Shown here one piece after another: positions 45,434-56,972 of a stretch of 64,000 nucleotides of DNA; positions within the stretch are counted from its first letter, which is position 1, and every line of letters begins with the position of its first letter. Below the pieces are notes generated by a model. That model did not search any database and was not told where the DNA came from. It saw only the letters and a list, made by a program, of their open reading frames with translations. The DNA is from Apostichopus japonicus (Eukaryota > Echinodermata > Holothuroidea > Aspidochirotida > Stichopodidae): positions 21,228,577-21,292,576 of the forward strand of contig NC_092582.1 in the NCBI RefSeq assembly GCF_037975245.1, read 5' to 3'. A program made the translations under genes and the position numbers.

Positions 45434-48400
45434 GTATGTAACACAATTTAAATTAAGCTACTGCTTGCTAGAATGTATTTAAACATGTTACATATACAGC
45501 AAACAAATTACCTGTGTCCCTGCTTCTACTACCCTGCTTATTGAGAGATTAAAAAACAAGTTTTGTTTCCTTACAGGTCTTGGTTAACATTAAGGCAGCC
45601 GGTGTGAATCCAGTGGAAACTTACATCAGAGCAGGTGTTTACAAACGCTTGCCTCCTCTTCCATTTACCCCAGGATCTGATGGTGCTGGAGTAGTCGACA
45701 AAGTTGGATCAAAAGTCAAAAGATTTAAGGTAAATAGAACTTAGGGATTTCAGTTGTAGATAGAATGAATTCTGTCATCCCCTTATTGATAATCAGGAAT
45801 AATTAATTTGGTTGGTTTAAAACCAACTAATCGGGTCAAGCTTAAGTTCATCGCCATTGTTGTATAACCTGTGACCCTATCAACATCAGAGGTACATAAA
45901 TAGGACTGGTTGGACCACCCATGTCCAGCACAAAGGAAATCAGGTCAGGTTATCAGAAGCAACTCTAAATTCAATAGAAAAATTAGACTTTTCTTGTCTC
46001 AGAACATGTTTGCATTGCATTTATGATCATTTTTTTAGGGACAACTATTATCCTTGCATGGATGCCGTGATATGTAATATAACATTAACAGGCAATTTTA
46101 TGGTCACTTTTTCTGAGTTATTACAATGTATAAAGCAATGTATTAACATTGTTTAGGCCTGGACTGTGAAAGAAGCATCACCAATACTTCTGTATGGCAA
46201 GTATTAAATGTACTTTGAAAGGTGAAGATCATTTAAAGGGTGTGAAGACTCGCGCAAAAAGATGGTTCCCCTGATACTGACCACTATTGGCGTCTCCACA
46301 GAAGCCTGGCTCTCGGCTACTACAGGAACCCTTTAACACTATTTTAACTATATTCACTCCCTGACGTCCTCGTCACATTGGGAGATTTATTACTGTTCTA
46401 ATTGGAGGATACTTACTTTACTTTAGCCCGCCCTTGTTGTCTCTTTGGAACTTTATTTCTCATTTCTTTTGGATGGACCTCGAGTTTGGAACTTTGTAGG
46501 AAGCCTATCCTGGATTTTACTCATGGTTAGATTACAATGGTGACAATTTAGTCTTTGCATGAATTTCTCTGATCCATAAAATTTCATTTTCAAGCCGATT
46601 CATTTCAAATATTTACAGCCTACCTCATTTAATTTAAACATCGATGATCTAGGCCCTTAACTTACTTAGTTTTACCCTTAATGATGAAAACTGAATGTGA
46701 TCTTTAAGTTGATTGAATGAGATTAAGTAATATACACTGATATAAAACCAGACTGCAAATCAGGGAATGAAGCATACTGTATTTATGTCTTTTGACCATT
46801 CCATAGTTAATTATATTACCTAACTTTGCAATGCCTGTAACTTCACTGAAGTGCAACTTTCTTTTATGCATGATTTTATTTTAAACCTCCTTCATTTTTA
46901 GCCAGGTGATCGAGTGTTTCTTTGTCAAACTGTGAGTGGAAGCTATGCTGAGTATGGAACAGTTAATGAATGCTACACTCATCCTTTAACAGCAGCTCTG
47001 GATTTCAAGCAGGGTGCTGCCTTAGGTGTGCCTTACTTCACTGCTTACAGAGCTCTTTGTATTAAGTAAGTATTTCAATCAATAATATTGGCATGGTCTG
47101 TAATTACATCCAAATAAATCCTGCTAGTCTGAGAGTCAAGAAATATCGACCTTCAGTATAATTGATAAAAAATACTCGGTGTGAAGTATGTCTACCTAAG
47201 ATAATCTTTTGAGCAGTTTAAACATTTCATTTTTGCATGATAATAAATAAATAGTATATCCTGTTATTTGTTGGATGGACCAATTTATGATTCAGTGATC
47301 AATCTGTAATTGAAACATGAGGAATATTCTTTATTATGATGATAGGAATGCTTCACGATTTAGCAATAAATATTTGATGTTTTTTCAGAGCAAAAATACA
47401 ATCTGGCCAAAGTCTGCTTATACATGGTGCAAGTGGTTCTGTAAGTCATTTCTCATTCTTTTAGTGGCGCTGATATTTTCAGATATTATTTTTTTGTTCA
47501 CATCACTGTTTGCAGATAAACTACATTTCTGAAGTGATTTTGGAGCTCAATACACACATTTTACAATTCCAATTGGAACATTTCTTCTTGATGCACACAT
47601 GAGGACAACAGTGTGCGGATAACATTTAACTTAATGTTTGAATTCATGGTTGCATGAATCATGTTCAATCATTAGTTATAGAAATTATTTGTATAGATCA
47701 GTCCATTATTCCTTTGCTAACCCCCTGAAGTATCTTGCAAGGTAACATAACTATTAACTTTGAAATGGAAAGTAGCATACTGTATATATTGGTTGTGGAA
47801 TAAAGGTCATGGTCATTTTATTTAAAAGTAATTTCAATAAGACTTGTAAAACTCAGTAATTTAGAGTGGCACATACTGAGTATGGCATTCATATCAAGAT
47901 TGGCCATATTCTTAGTATTTGTGTCTCAAGCTGTTATATAAAAAATGTTATAATATATATGTGCTGATAATTAGCATCAGTGAAATTGTCTGATGGTAAG
48001 TGTCTTTTATATCCAGGTAGGTATTGCTTGTATTCAACTTGCAAGGTCTCGGGGATTAACAGTTTATGGGACAGCTGGATCTCAAGATGGATTGGACCTC
48101 ATCAAGAAGCTTGGAGTTCATCATGCCTTTAACCATAGGGAAGAAGGATATGAAAAAAGAATAATGGTAAATGGATGCATCCTTACTTGATCAGTATAAC
48201 CAACTAAAGCATATAAGGGGGTATTTGGCAATTTGTATGCATGATTCCTCAGAAGACAATGTAAACATCTTACCATACATGCAACATTTGGGATCTGTAT
48301 CTTATTGGTAATTAAATCTGATATTACTTCAAAAGCAAGCTTGGATGATGATCTTACTTAAGGCACAACTTAACTAGTGAAAGAAACCTAGTGATCTATG

Positions 48401-51400
48401 GACAAGCCAGCAAAAGTCAGATTCTGAGAACTTTGCAAACATTACAAGAATCCAATATGTGTAGTTGCAGACCTTGCATTCCAAAATTTGGTATATGACT
48501 ACTATGATGTCATCCCACCACCTATTCCTATATCACAGTGATGTAAAGTTTCTACACCATGCATTTCCATGGCAACCATTGCTATAGTAATCGAAACAGT
48601 AACAATGAGTGCAAATCCAATTGTCTACAGTATCTCATCCCGATGTACATTACTTGAGATGAGATGATAAGTTCTAACAAAGAAAAGCTTGGATAAAAGT
48701 ATTTATGAATTTTGGATCCACCTTAAGGCCCGGTCACACTACAGCGATATTTTATCGGAATATGGTCCGATTTTTTCGATTTTAGGCGGAAAATTGAGGT
48801 TTGTGGTAGTGAATGCAATGAATGCAGTGGAATATTTGAATACCTGCTCCAAATCCGAGGGGTTCTGGAACGGACTACATTATGAAGTGACGTCACATCG
48901 AAAACGATAAAAATCGAAAGAGAAATCGGATAGCTTTCCGATAAAAGGAAACGGAGTCAATATCAAAAGTTAGGAGAGGGCTATTCCACATCAGAATGGC
49001 TCAACAGATAGCAAATCAGGTCCTTTATCACTGTGGCTAGAAGACCCGAACGAAAAACTGGCTGTTTCGATTCCTCTGGGAAAATCGGATAGTATTCCGA
49101 TAAAAAATCGGTATAGTGTGACTGGGCCTTTACTGTACACACCTATAGTTCTTTGTGGTGGTCAAAATGACATTGTCTTGAAACTCATGCATGAGCATGA
49201 AAACTCCAAAAGTAGTGCTGAAATCAAGTTCATGCTTAGTGTGTAGGATTCACCTGTTACAGTGAGTACCAGAACTCACTTGTGATCTGTCAAACCTTTA
49301 AATAGTTGTGTGAAGTGTTACATTAAATGTTCGTTAATTAAATATGGCACAGAATTACAAACCCTGTTGGCTTTCTGGAATGTTACTCTATTAGCTCAGG
49401 ACATGCTACAGTATTTAAAGTGCCATTGTCCTACAGTAAGCACAAAAGTATAAGCAATTGTAGATAGGGCTTCCTCTTTTGAAGCATACCCCTCTGGGAG
49501 CAAAATAAGTGAGCTAATCAAATATCTTTCTAACTATGAGTTAAACATTATCCTGAAGCTGCTCTTTCTGACATATACTGGCTGCTCATGTGCTAAGCTT
49601 GAAAAAAACAAATATGCCCACCTGTTTTTTATTGGCCCAAAGCAAATACTTTTTCTGGATAAGCAAATGAAGCACACTTCTCTATTATGGATCCACTTAG
49701 TTATAACTCAAGACATTTTTTCTTGCCAGGAGACTTCAAAGGATAAAGGAGTGGATTGCATTGTTGAGATGCTGTCTAATGTCAATCTCCAAAAGGATTT
49801 GGACATGGTGTCTGTTAATGGAACTATTGTGGTACGTTCAATTTGGGTGATTTTCACCTGTATTTAGTAGTTTGATGTAAACCAATTCTTTATTCCTATA
49901 CACTAGCTGTGCAGAGCTTCTTTGATTTGAAAATATACAACAAGTTGCACCTTTGAAAGCTTTTTGTTCATGACGATGTGAATGACAATGGAGATAATAC
50001 TACACTTGAATTACTTAAGAGGTATGCCCGGAAGGACATAAGTTCCAGTACTACCATTTATCTGTCTTATAAGTATTTAACTGTCTGTAAAAAGGAAAAG
50101 ACCATTTGGACATATTATTAGGTGTACATAGTTGGTTTAGTGCAGTTTACTACTCTCATGCTGTCATGCATGATATTTGCTACTCATAGTTACTCTGAAA
50201 AGCTCCCTGAATAGGAATATTTATGTGCCTTTGCTTCTGGTTCAAATGTCCATTCCCACTGTACATTAATAGTATTATCTGGAGTAGATTGGATCCTATG
50301 CATATTTGTCCCACATATCTTCCTACCCCTTTCTCTCCACTAGCAACATAAATAGTATGAGCCAACACCCACTGAAATGTAATGCAGCCATGTAATGCAC
50401 ACATCCCATAATTGAAAGTGCTTAAATGATTTTACTGATCATCCACAGCACAGCAGTCTCTTCTTGGGTATGGTTATTGGAATGTAAAGTGAAAAGTGCA
50501 GTGAAGCAGCATAGATTTATGGTTCAGAAACAAAGATAACATCTGTATTGCTCAGCTTTTAATGACTTTGACAATAGGTAAACAGAGGTCAAATTTTTCC
50601 CCGTAAATTTTCCTTTATAAAGGGCAAGCTGAGATAATTATTAGTGTGTGATATATGTCAATTTGTGTTTTTCAGGACTTAAGCCAAAGACGATCTCTCC
50701 CTACTGTTGATGATGTTTAATTATAAACGTAAAGGAAAAGTTTTTATTACTCCTATCTTTTGACTGGAAGGGAGGTAACTTTTATTATACTCACATGGTG
50801 TAAGGTGATCTCTTGTTTCTCCTCTAGGTCATTGGAAGCAGAGGAAATGTAGAGATTTCTCCGAGGTCCATCATGGCTAAGGAAGCTAATATACTGGGTG
50901 TCATGCTCTGGAACTCATCTGAAGTTAGCATTTGTCAACTTTCTCAATACTATTATTACAGCCACTTGATTACATATTTGCTTCAGGTTGTATAAACTTC
51001 AATAATTCACAGAGGCATGTTGAATGGAAAATCATTTCTAATATGGCCAGAGTTCTTCCAACTTAGCTTCAAAGTGCACAGACTCCATATTGTATAAACA
51101 CAAAGTTTTGTTGGCATTCAGAATCGATGTTAGTTTTAATGGTGTTTAAAGCAGCATTTTGCGTCCTTTTCTATGATTTTTCTCAACCTCACTGACTCCA
51201 CTATGCCATAACAACATACATAACTAGCTTATCTATTTATATTTTACTTCAAATGGTGGCATAAAAGTCGAAAAATTGCAACTTTCAACTTTGTTGTTCT
51301 CCAAGATATTGCCGTTGCCGTTGGGAACCCAATAAACCTCGCCCATAATATGAATATTTAAACACTACGAACGTCATTGACAGATACGTAATATAACACC

Positions 51401-52426
51401 ACGCTTGATTTGTGTACAGTCTATATGGCAGTTGTACCAGAGAGTTGCATAACAACTCCCTGGTTGTACCAACGCAAAGTCTTGAATCTATTTTTTAGCA
51501 ACGGCTCATAACTAAACCTGCATCTCTGATTGGTTGAATTCAAACTAGTGGGTTTGGGAACTGAATGCGATTAATTTTGTATGTGGAATAGTCGCCAATT
51601 AACGTTTTTGGCAGGGAAAAACTTGGCTAATATCTTAATTTGCTGTTTTGTGATTTGATGTATGTAAACAACTCGATGGACATGTCAAAAAAGTAGAAAA
51701 CGGCGACCAAACGCAAAATGCTCATGAATAAACATACTATTCACTGATTGGTGGAATTCAAACTAGTGGATTTGGAGATATGAAAACTTTGTCGAGGACA
51801 CTTTCACTCGTTATCGACATAAATCGTTAATTACTCGCTAATTAACGCTCTTGGCAGGGTGAAACTTGGATGGTATCTTAGTTTGCTGTTTTATGATTGA
51901 TACATCTAAAAAAATTGATGCACACGTTAAAAAGGTGGAAAAAAGCGACCCAACACAAAATGCTGCTTTAATAGTCTGATAGGTCAGCCCATGTCACTGT
52001 TGCTTCTACGCTGTGTCAAGCAAAATCTTATGTAAAATTTATCAATATATGCTGTGAAAGAATAAGTCATGCTGGGTAATACTGCATAAGAACAATAGAT
52101 TAATTAATAAGTTTGGCAAGATCAGAGATTTTTACTTCAAGTTCAATATTATATTCGTAATTATTGAGCAAAGTAGCACAATCAACTGTGTGCTGTTTGT
52201 TACCACTCTGCCATGATAGATTTACATACAATATACAACGTATTGAATTCTGTTAATCTTTCAGGAAGAAATGCAAGAAACAGTAAGAGAGGTGGTAAAA
52301 GGAACAGAATCTGGAGAATTGGTGCCAGTTATTGGTAAGGAATACACACTAGAAGAAGCCAGCCAAGCACACTTTGACATTGTCAACACCAAATCTTCTA
52401 CTGGTAGATTGGTTCTGATACCATAA
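45311..52426 (+). CDS. CRYZ: Quinone oxidoreductase / zeta-crystallin-like (8 coding exons)
   Basis: A zinc-independent medium-chain dehydrogenase/reductase that, in the zeta-crystallin family, uses NADPH for one-electron reduction of quinones and can bind AU-rich RNA; cytosolic. Eight exons join in phase to 1002 nt, 333 aa (human CRYZ 329). Visible landmarks: [15 protein letters not shown] (12-26), [16 protein letters not shown] (48-63), [28 protein letters not shown], the NADPH-binding HGASGSVG (159-166), [31 protein letters not shown], and C-terminal STGRLVLIP. No zinc-ligand cysteine cluster is present, as expected. The ATG at 45311 is the first in the exon; Met12 at 45344 aligns with the conserved start. 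A 5' non-coding exon must exist. The last donor, GTTAGC, is weak. Confidence 0.93.
45577..45729 (+). CDS. CRYZ: CRYZ exon 2 (residues 42-92)
   Basis: 153 nt, phase 0 to 0. Contains the [10 protein letters not shown] signature and GSDGAGVV. Intron 2 (1172 bp) contains AAAGGGTGTGAAGACTCGCG at about 46236, a diverged inverted relative of sequence near 10260-10310. Confidence 0.95.
46902..47065 (+). CDS. CRYZ: CRYZ exon 3 (residues 93-147)
   Basis: 164 nt, ends in phase 2 before GTAAGT. Encodes [20 protein letters not shown] and [16 protein letters not shown]. Intron 3 is 323 bp. Confidence 0.95.
47389..47440 (+). CDS. CRYZ: CRYZ exon 4 (residues 147-164)
   Basis: 52 nt micro-exon. Encodes [16 protein letters not shown]; the next intron (576 bp) interrupts the Rossmann GASGxVG motif exactly between Ser164 and Val165. 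Confidence 0.93.
48017..48166 (+). CDS. CRYZ: CRYZ exon 5 (residues 165-214)
   Basis: 150 nt, phase 0 to 0. [20 protein letters not shown] then [13 protein letters not shown]. Intron 5 (1563 bp) carries a MITE at 48727-49128. Confidence 0.95.
48727..49128. mobile_element. MITE with long terminal inverted repeats, TTAA-type flank
   Basis: The left end GGCCCGGTCACACTA and the inverted right end GGCCCAGTCACACTA continue as imperfect inverted repeats for roughly 45 bp (CGATATTTTATCGGAATA versus CGATTTTTTATCGGAATA). The flanks are TTAA (48723-48726) and TTTA (49129-49132), compatible with a decayed TTAA duplication. Size 402 bp, non-coding, in CRYZ intron 5. Confidence 0.75.
49730..49831 (+). CDS. 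CRYZ: CRYZ exon 6 (residues 215-248)
   Basis: 102 nt. [20 protein letters not shown] matches the family. Intron 6 is 996 bp with nothing recognised. Confidence 0.94.
50828..50923 (+). CDS. CRYZ: CRYZ exon 7 (residues 249-280)
   Basis: 96 nt. [20 protein letters not shown]. The donor that keeps frame with exon 8 is GTTAGC, weaker than the other donors of this gene. Intron 7 (1341 bp) holds a TTAA-flanked MITE. Confidence 0.88.
51150..51967. mobile_element. TTAA-flanked MITE with internal duplication
   Basis: Termini AGCAGCATTTTGCGT (left) and ACACAAAATGCTGCT (right) are inverted copies, flanked by TTAA at 51146-51149 and 51968-51971. Inside, about 51515-51730 and 51740-51967 are diverged direct copies (GGTGGAATTCAAACTAGTGG, TTAACG, TTGGCAGGG, and CGACC then AACGCAAAATGCT or AACACAAAATGCT). 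The right end therefore exists twice. The 818-bp element lies in CRYZ intron 7 and hosts palindrome D. Confidence 0.75.
51438..51462. mobile_element. Ultra-short palindromic insertion D with 7-bp direct repeats
   Basis: CAGAGAGTTG and CAACTCCCTG pair with one mismatch around a short loop. The 25-bp palindrome is flanked by GTTGTAC at 51431-51437 and 51463-51469. It is nested inside the TTAA MITE. Confidence 0.7.
52265..52426 (+). CDS. CRYZ: CRYZ exon 8 (residues 281-333) and stop
   Basis: 162 nt including TAA at 52424-52426. Encodes [18 protein letters not shown] and the C-terminal STGRLVLIP. Confidence 0.95.
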   Translation, partial: EEMQETVREVVKGTESGELVPVIGKEYTLEEASQAHFDIVNTKSSTGRLVLIP

Positions 52427-52839
52427 CTGTCACAGAGAGTAAATAATAATATCATTGATCAGAAGACAACCTACTACAGTCAATGATGAAAACTGTTTGT
52501 GGAAATGAAATCCTACACCAGATGCAGATTGTGCAAGAACTTTGGTAGTTAGGTTGTTATGAATAATCACTGCTAAGAGCAACAGCAAGGTAGTCATTTC
52601 TTCATTGCTTCTAGATGCTCTAGTTACTTCTCAGTACTAACTAGACTCAAAAATATCAATTTATGATAGAGTCAAGTGTTTTTAGTTGTTTTATTCCTAA
52701 GATTTGATGACAATAATTCAGGAACCTGCTGACATTTTATGCTTTGCTTTTTTTTGCTTTGTACAGTTCAGTTAATATTCATACTGCTTTGTTACAGAAT
52801 AATTATTCAGAAAAAAAATTGATCCTTGCCTAGTGTTTT
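52427..52839. other. CRYZ 3' UTR and downstream
   Basis: No exon or repeat is recognised. AGTAAA at 52436 is a weak polyadenylation candidate, and no AATAAA lies close to the stop codon. Confidence 0.4.
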
Positions 52840-53230
52840 GGTTATATGCCAAAGGCTCAGTAACCTTTACAATCGAGCCGGCTTGTGTGTATGTATGTGT
52901 GAGTATGTGAAGGCTAGCTTGTTAACATGATATCTCAACAACCACAAGTTGAATCAGTGTCATATGTTGTAGGTAGATGCCCCATGATGTGTAGCTATGC
53001 CCTATTGTTTTTGGTTCCCATCTCGTGAAGATCAACGGGGGGCTGCCAGGGCTGGCTTACCATAAAACTATAAAAATGTCAGTATCTCTGCAACTGTACG
53101 TCCAATTTAGTTTATACTTGAAACCACAAGATGAATCAATGTCATACATAGTAGGTACATGCCCTGTGATGAGTAGGTTGTTTTTGTTTCCCACGATGAC
53201 ATTTTAGAAATAGGCAGGGTTTAATATAAA
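52840..53230 (-). repeat. Dispersed repeat, inverted relative of the intron 11 module
   Basis: Starts with CAGTAACC and a GT-rich tract (GTGTGTATGTATGTGTGAG), then ATGATATCTCAACAACCAC, TGCCCCATGATGTG and CCCTATTGTTTTTGG. On the opposite strand this parallels the CCAAA(N)CAATAGG...GAGATAT...CA-rich order of the VARS intron 11 repeats. Two partial copies of the module are seen (about 52930 and 53100). Confidence 0.55.
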
Positions 53231-55800
53231 CTTTTGTTCATACTGGTATGGTGATGTTTGTATGTAATAAGCACATTTGCATGACCTCTTCAGCTTGATG
53301 TCATAAATATTCATCAGATTGCAAGATATGGCTTTTAAACACAAGACAAGACCAAATGTTTGGTTTTCATCCTTGGTATATTAGGTTTGTCACACTATAT
53401 TCATAGAATCATCTGTGTTTTTTGGTGTGCATATCATGAATTTTAATCAGTGAACATTAATTCTTTATCAGATATGTCTGAAATAGTGTGCCTATTTAGC
53501 TTTATATATGTACTTGGATGATACAATGTAAAAATATAGATACATGCTTATGAGATCATAAAATTTGACCTTATAAATATTCATGCATTGATCTGTTTTT
53601 ACACTATATTCTGATTCCTGGTAACTTCCTTTATTTATTGCTGCATTAGTCAATAGGTAATCCCTGTGCACAAGTTCATGAATATTAATATATATGGCTT
53701 ACCACACTATGAATATCTTTTGGCATCGGCATCACTAAACAATTTCGTTTTCTGGTTGAAACATGGAATGATTTCACTCTCAAAATATCTTCATTTGTAG
53801 GTTTCTATTTTTTATTACTGTAAGTAAAAGAAACTATGACCCTTTAAATTAATGAGTTATATCAGTGTCTACTACATGCCTTACATCCTCTGTTGACTGT
53901 TTCTATGGTAGTCTTCTAAATTTAAAATTCAGTATAAACTGACAACTATAGCTTTTGGCAATGCACTGGGAGGGAAATGATGGGAGTTATTGATGTCCAA
54001 AGTCAAGGGATAATTCTTATAAAATATTCTTCACATTCCATAAATAGTAACAGACATGATATTCACTGGACCAAAACATAGTAGACATTTCATGATTTAC
54101 CTACAGAAAACAAACCCTTATGCTTCCCTCTGATATCATCCTACTATATGGTTCAACTCCACCAGAACTACCCTCTCATTATAAGTCAATAATATTTGTT
54201 ACAATGTAATGAATTGCAACCAGAATCACACACTGACATGAATGCTCTACAAACTACATTGCAGTGTTCTCATAAATTAAATATTTCTGTCAGCTGAAAT
54301 ATCAAACAGCCAGCATTTATGGTATGTTTCATAATTTCCTATTGCAGCTGTTCCATTAAAATATGTGAATATCCTTGCAGGTTCAAACAGAAATGTAAAA
54401 AAGTTTGAAAATTTTTTGTCACAATAAAAGAGAAGGCTACAGAGTTTCACAAACAATTTCTTCACTATAGTATGCTGCAACATGCATGCATCATATGGAG
54501 AACATTTTAGGGTTGGTAGAATAGAAGAAGGCAAGATATCATTAGCAGTTAAAAAAAATATGGCATGTTACATAATGGAAAGCATTGGAGGGGGCTATTT
54601 AAAATCTTCCCAATTGTAAACTACAGCCATTGATAGCAGTAATAATGTATTTATTGTAACATGAAAGATATAAAAATCCTCATCATTGCTTTTTTAATTA
54701 AGATAAATTCAATGGGTTTTAACATGCAAACATTTCTATTATTTCTGATATATTGTACTGTCAGTCTAACGATTCAACCTTGTTGACAATTAAATGAGAT
54801 GATGAATGCAATAAAACAATAATATGCCTTTGAAATGTAATTATTCTATAATCATTATTTCTAAAATATAGGCTAATTATACCATTACCCTTCCAGCCAA
54901 TGACTAAGTTTTACTCCCCTTACCACATTTCTTCAGTATTTGAACAATCTCTGAAATCAATTACAATCTCTTTATGAGGAAAAACATATATGGTAGTACT
55001 TTCTTATGTACCAGTGGAAAAGTGAAAAGTAAAGATCACAAAATTCTAGATATATTTGTACCTTACCACAAAATAGATAACATAAATATTATAAGGTAGC
55101 TAGACAGAACTTCTGTACCCTGCCCTCCTGCACTATCCTTATCCTTACATACTAATATCTACCAATGGAATAGATACTGATTGGTCAATGGGCCATCCAT
55201 CCCTCGGGGGTGGACGGCTCATTGACCAAAATGACCCCTCGTCAGGGACCTCTCTCAGCCATTGACCATGCGTGCCCACATGATGTCAAGTTAAAAACTA
55301 TTCCCGTTTTAGGTTAATGAAGGGTTCCCATAACGAGCATTAATTTAGCTAGCACCCTGCACGGTAGAACCATATCACATGTCAGGTGTCTTCAAACAAC
55401 ACTGCTGCATAAAATGAAGCAAAATATTCAGGGCCACTTTACTTGATGTACACACACCTTTCATTACAATATCCTTGAAAGAGTGAAAGACCATTTATAT
55501 TATCTATAACTTCATCCATCAATTTATACCTGGGTTTTATTACAGGTAGGGTTGATTTATATAATGCATATGTGACAGGCACAGAAATGTTAGATTGTGA
55601 ATACCGCTCCCTATTTAGTATCAAGTTGAATATGCTGATGGGATTTGGGGAATTTCAACCTCTGGTAAAAGCTGAATCCCATTGTATTCTTACTACTGCA
55701 CATGTGCTAAACAAATCGTGAACCTTTATCTTTAACTATCTTGCCGTATCCTGCTCTTCTAAGGGTAGATTTTCATGAAGATGATTACCTGGTAACTTTC
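53231..55800. other. Intergenic, no gene recognised
   Basis: A/T-rich. An imperfect hairpin at about 55181-55229 has arms TTGGTCAATG and CATTGACCAA. No exon-like frame with splice signals was found. Confidence 0.5.
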
Positions 55801-55945
55801 TGTGTATTCAGGAAGACTTGATTATCTAGTTTGAAGGAGTTTGAAGAGGGGAGTTTGTTCGGAAAACAAACAGTCAAGATCCACAATAAAGAACACAGCA
55901 CCACAGATGGCGTATTAGACCATTCTTTGCATTCCACCTGTTACA
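55801..55945 (+). repeat. 5' LTR of the Ty3/gypsy element
   Basis: Starts TGTGTATTCAGG and ends CTGTTACA; about 145 bp, matching 60165-60303 nearly throughout. Unusually short for an LTR. The true left edge could be some bases further out, because AACTTTC precedes both copies. Confidence 0.8.
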
Positions 55946-56039
55946 TTTTGGCGTCATGGACAGCATGTGGAAGACACTTGGCACTCCCCTCTTCATGGTA
56001 TTCAACTAAGGCGGACGTAGGCTTGTCAGAAGGTACATA

Positions 56040-56972
56040 GTGATAGAGGTACAGTACTGGCTGGAGTCAAGATGGAAAGCTGAGCTGGAGCAGCAGGAAG
56101 TGGAAAGCACTGCCTCAAGTGCTGCAGACGTCACGCCCGAGATACGGCGGATGTACATCTCCCACGACAGACGCCTCGAAAGATTCAAGGACCGTCCCCA
56201 GAAGCCAGGAGACCAAACTATTGCTGAATGGGTAGCAGATGTAAGGCGACAGATGGCATCGAGGGGAATGACGATGGGCGAGCAGCCAGCGTACATTCTT
56301 GACCACCTGGCTGGTAAGGCAAGGAAAGAGATAGTGGGCAGAGGAGATGCTATAACCAAAGATGCTGAGAAGATATTTCAGGTGCTACTGAAAGTATTTG
56401 GGGATGGTGAGAGCCTAGCTCTTCTCCAGCAGCAATTCTTCTCCTACAGGCAGAGGGAGGAGGAAGACCTTGTGACATGTTCGCTGGAGCTGGTCGACCT
56501 GTACGATAGAATCGTGGCACTAGATTCTTCGTTCTCTACATGCAAGGAAAGCAACTTGAAGGGAAGACTTGCAGAGTCTGTCAGGGACGAAGGCCTTCGC
56601 AGAGAGCTTAGGAGGATTAACCTTGAAAATTCTAAGTTAAGCTTCTTTGATGCCAGGGATCAAGCCCTTGTTTGGTATGGGCGCTCAACCAAGACTCACC
56701 CAAAACCGAGAAACGTTGCGACTGAGGAATTGACGGCTGACGAAACCTCTGTAGAAAACATCGTGAGAGTGCAGTCAAGACAAATTAAGGCTCAACAGGA
56801 ACAAATCAATCAGTTGTTGGAATTTGTCACTAGAGGGAGACAACAACACCCTCCTGATAGGGGGCTCTGCTTTAAGTGCAACTCACCGGACCACATAAAG
56901 AGAAACTGTCCGGAGATGGAGAAAAAGGCAGCAAGCCCAGCTTCGACTCAGCCACCTGCAAATTTAAACTAG
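56040..56972 (+). CDS. gag: gag-like region of the LTR element
   Basis: A frame of about 310 codons with a charged helical N-terminal part typical of gypsy capsid regions, a run of QEQINQLL-like heptads and a C-terminal CCHC knuckle (CFKCNSPDHIKRNC). Part of the LTR element. Confidence 0.8.
   Translation: MIEVQYWLESRWKAELEQQEVESTASSAADVTPEIRRMYISHDRRLERFKDRPQKPGDQTIAEWVADVRRQMASRGMTMGEQPAYILDHLAGKARKEIVGRGDAITKDAEKIFQVLLKVFGDGESLALLQQQFFSYRQREEEDLVTCSLELVDLYDRIVALDSSFSTCKESNLKGRLAESVRDEGLRRELRRINLENSKLSFFDARDQALVWYGRSTKTHPKPRNVATEELTADETSVENIVRVQSRQIKAQQEQINQLLEFVTRGRQQHPPDRGLCFKCNSPDHIKRNCPEMEKKAASPASTQPPANLN

Noticed and set aside
45820-45850. Palindrome GTTGGTTTAAAACCAAC as a fifth ultra-short insertion
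   Set aside because: The flanking 7-mers (TAATTTG and TAATCGG) match at only five positions.
55181-55229. Hairpin with TTGGTCAATG arms as a transposon
   Set aside because: The stem has several mismatches and no flanking direct repeat.
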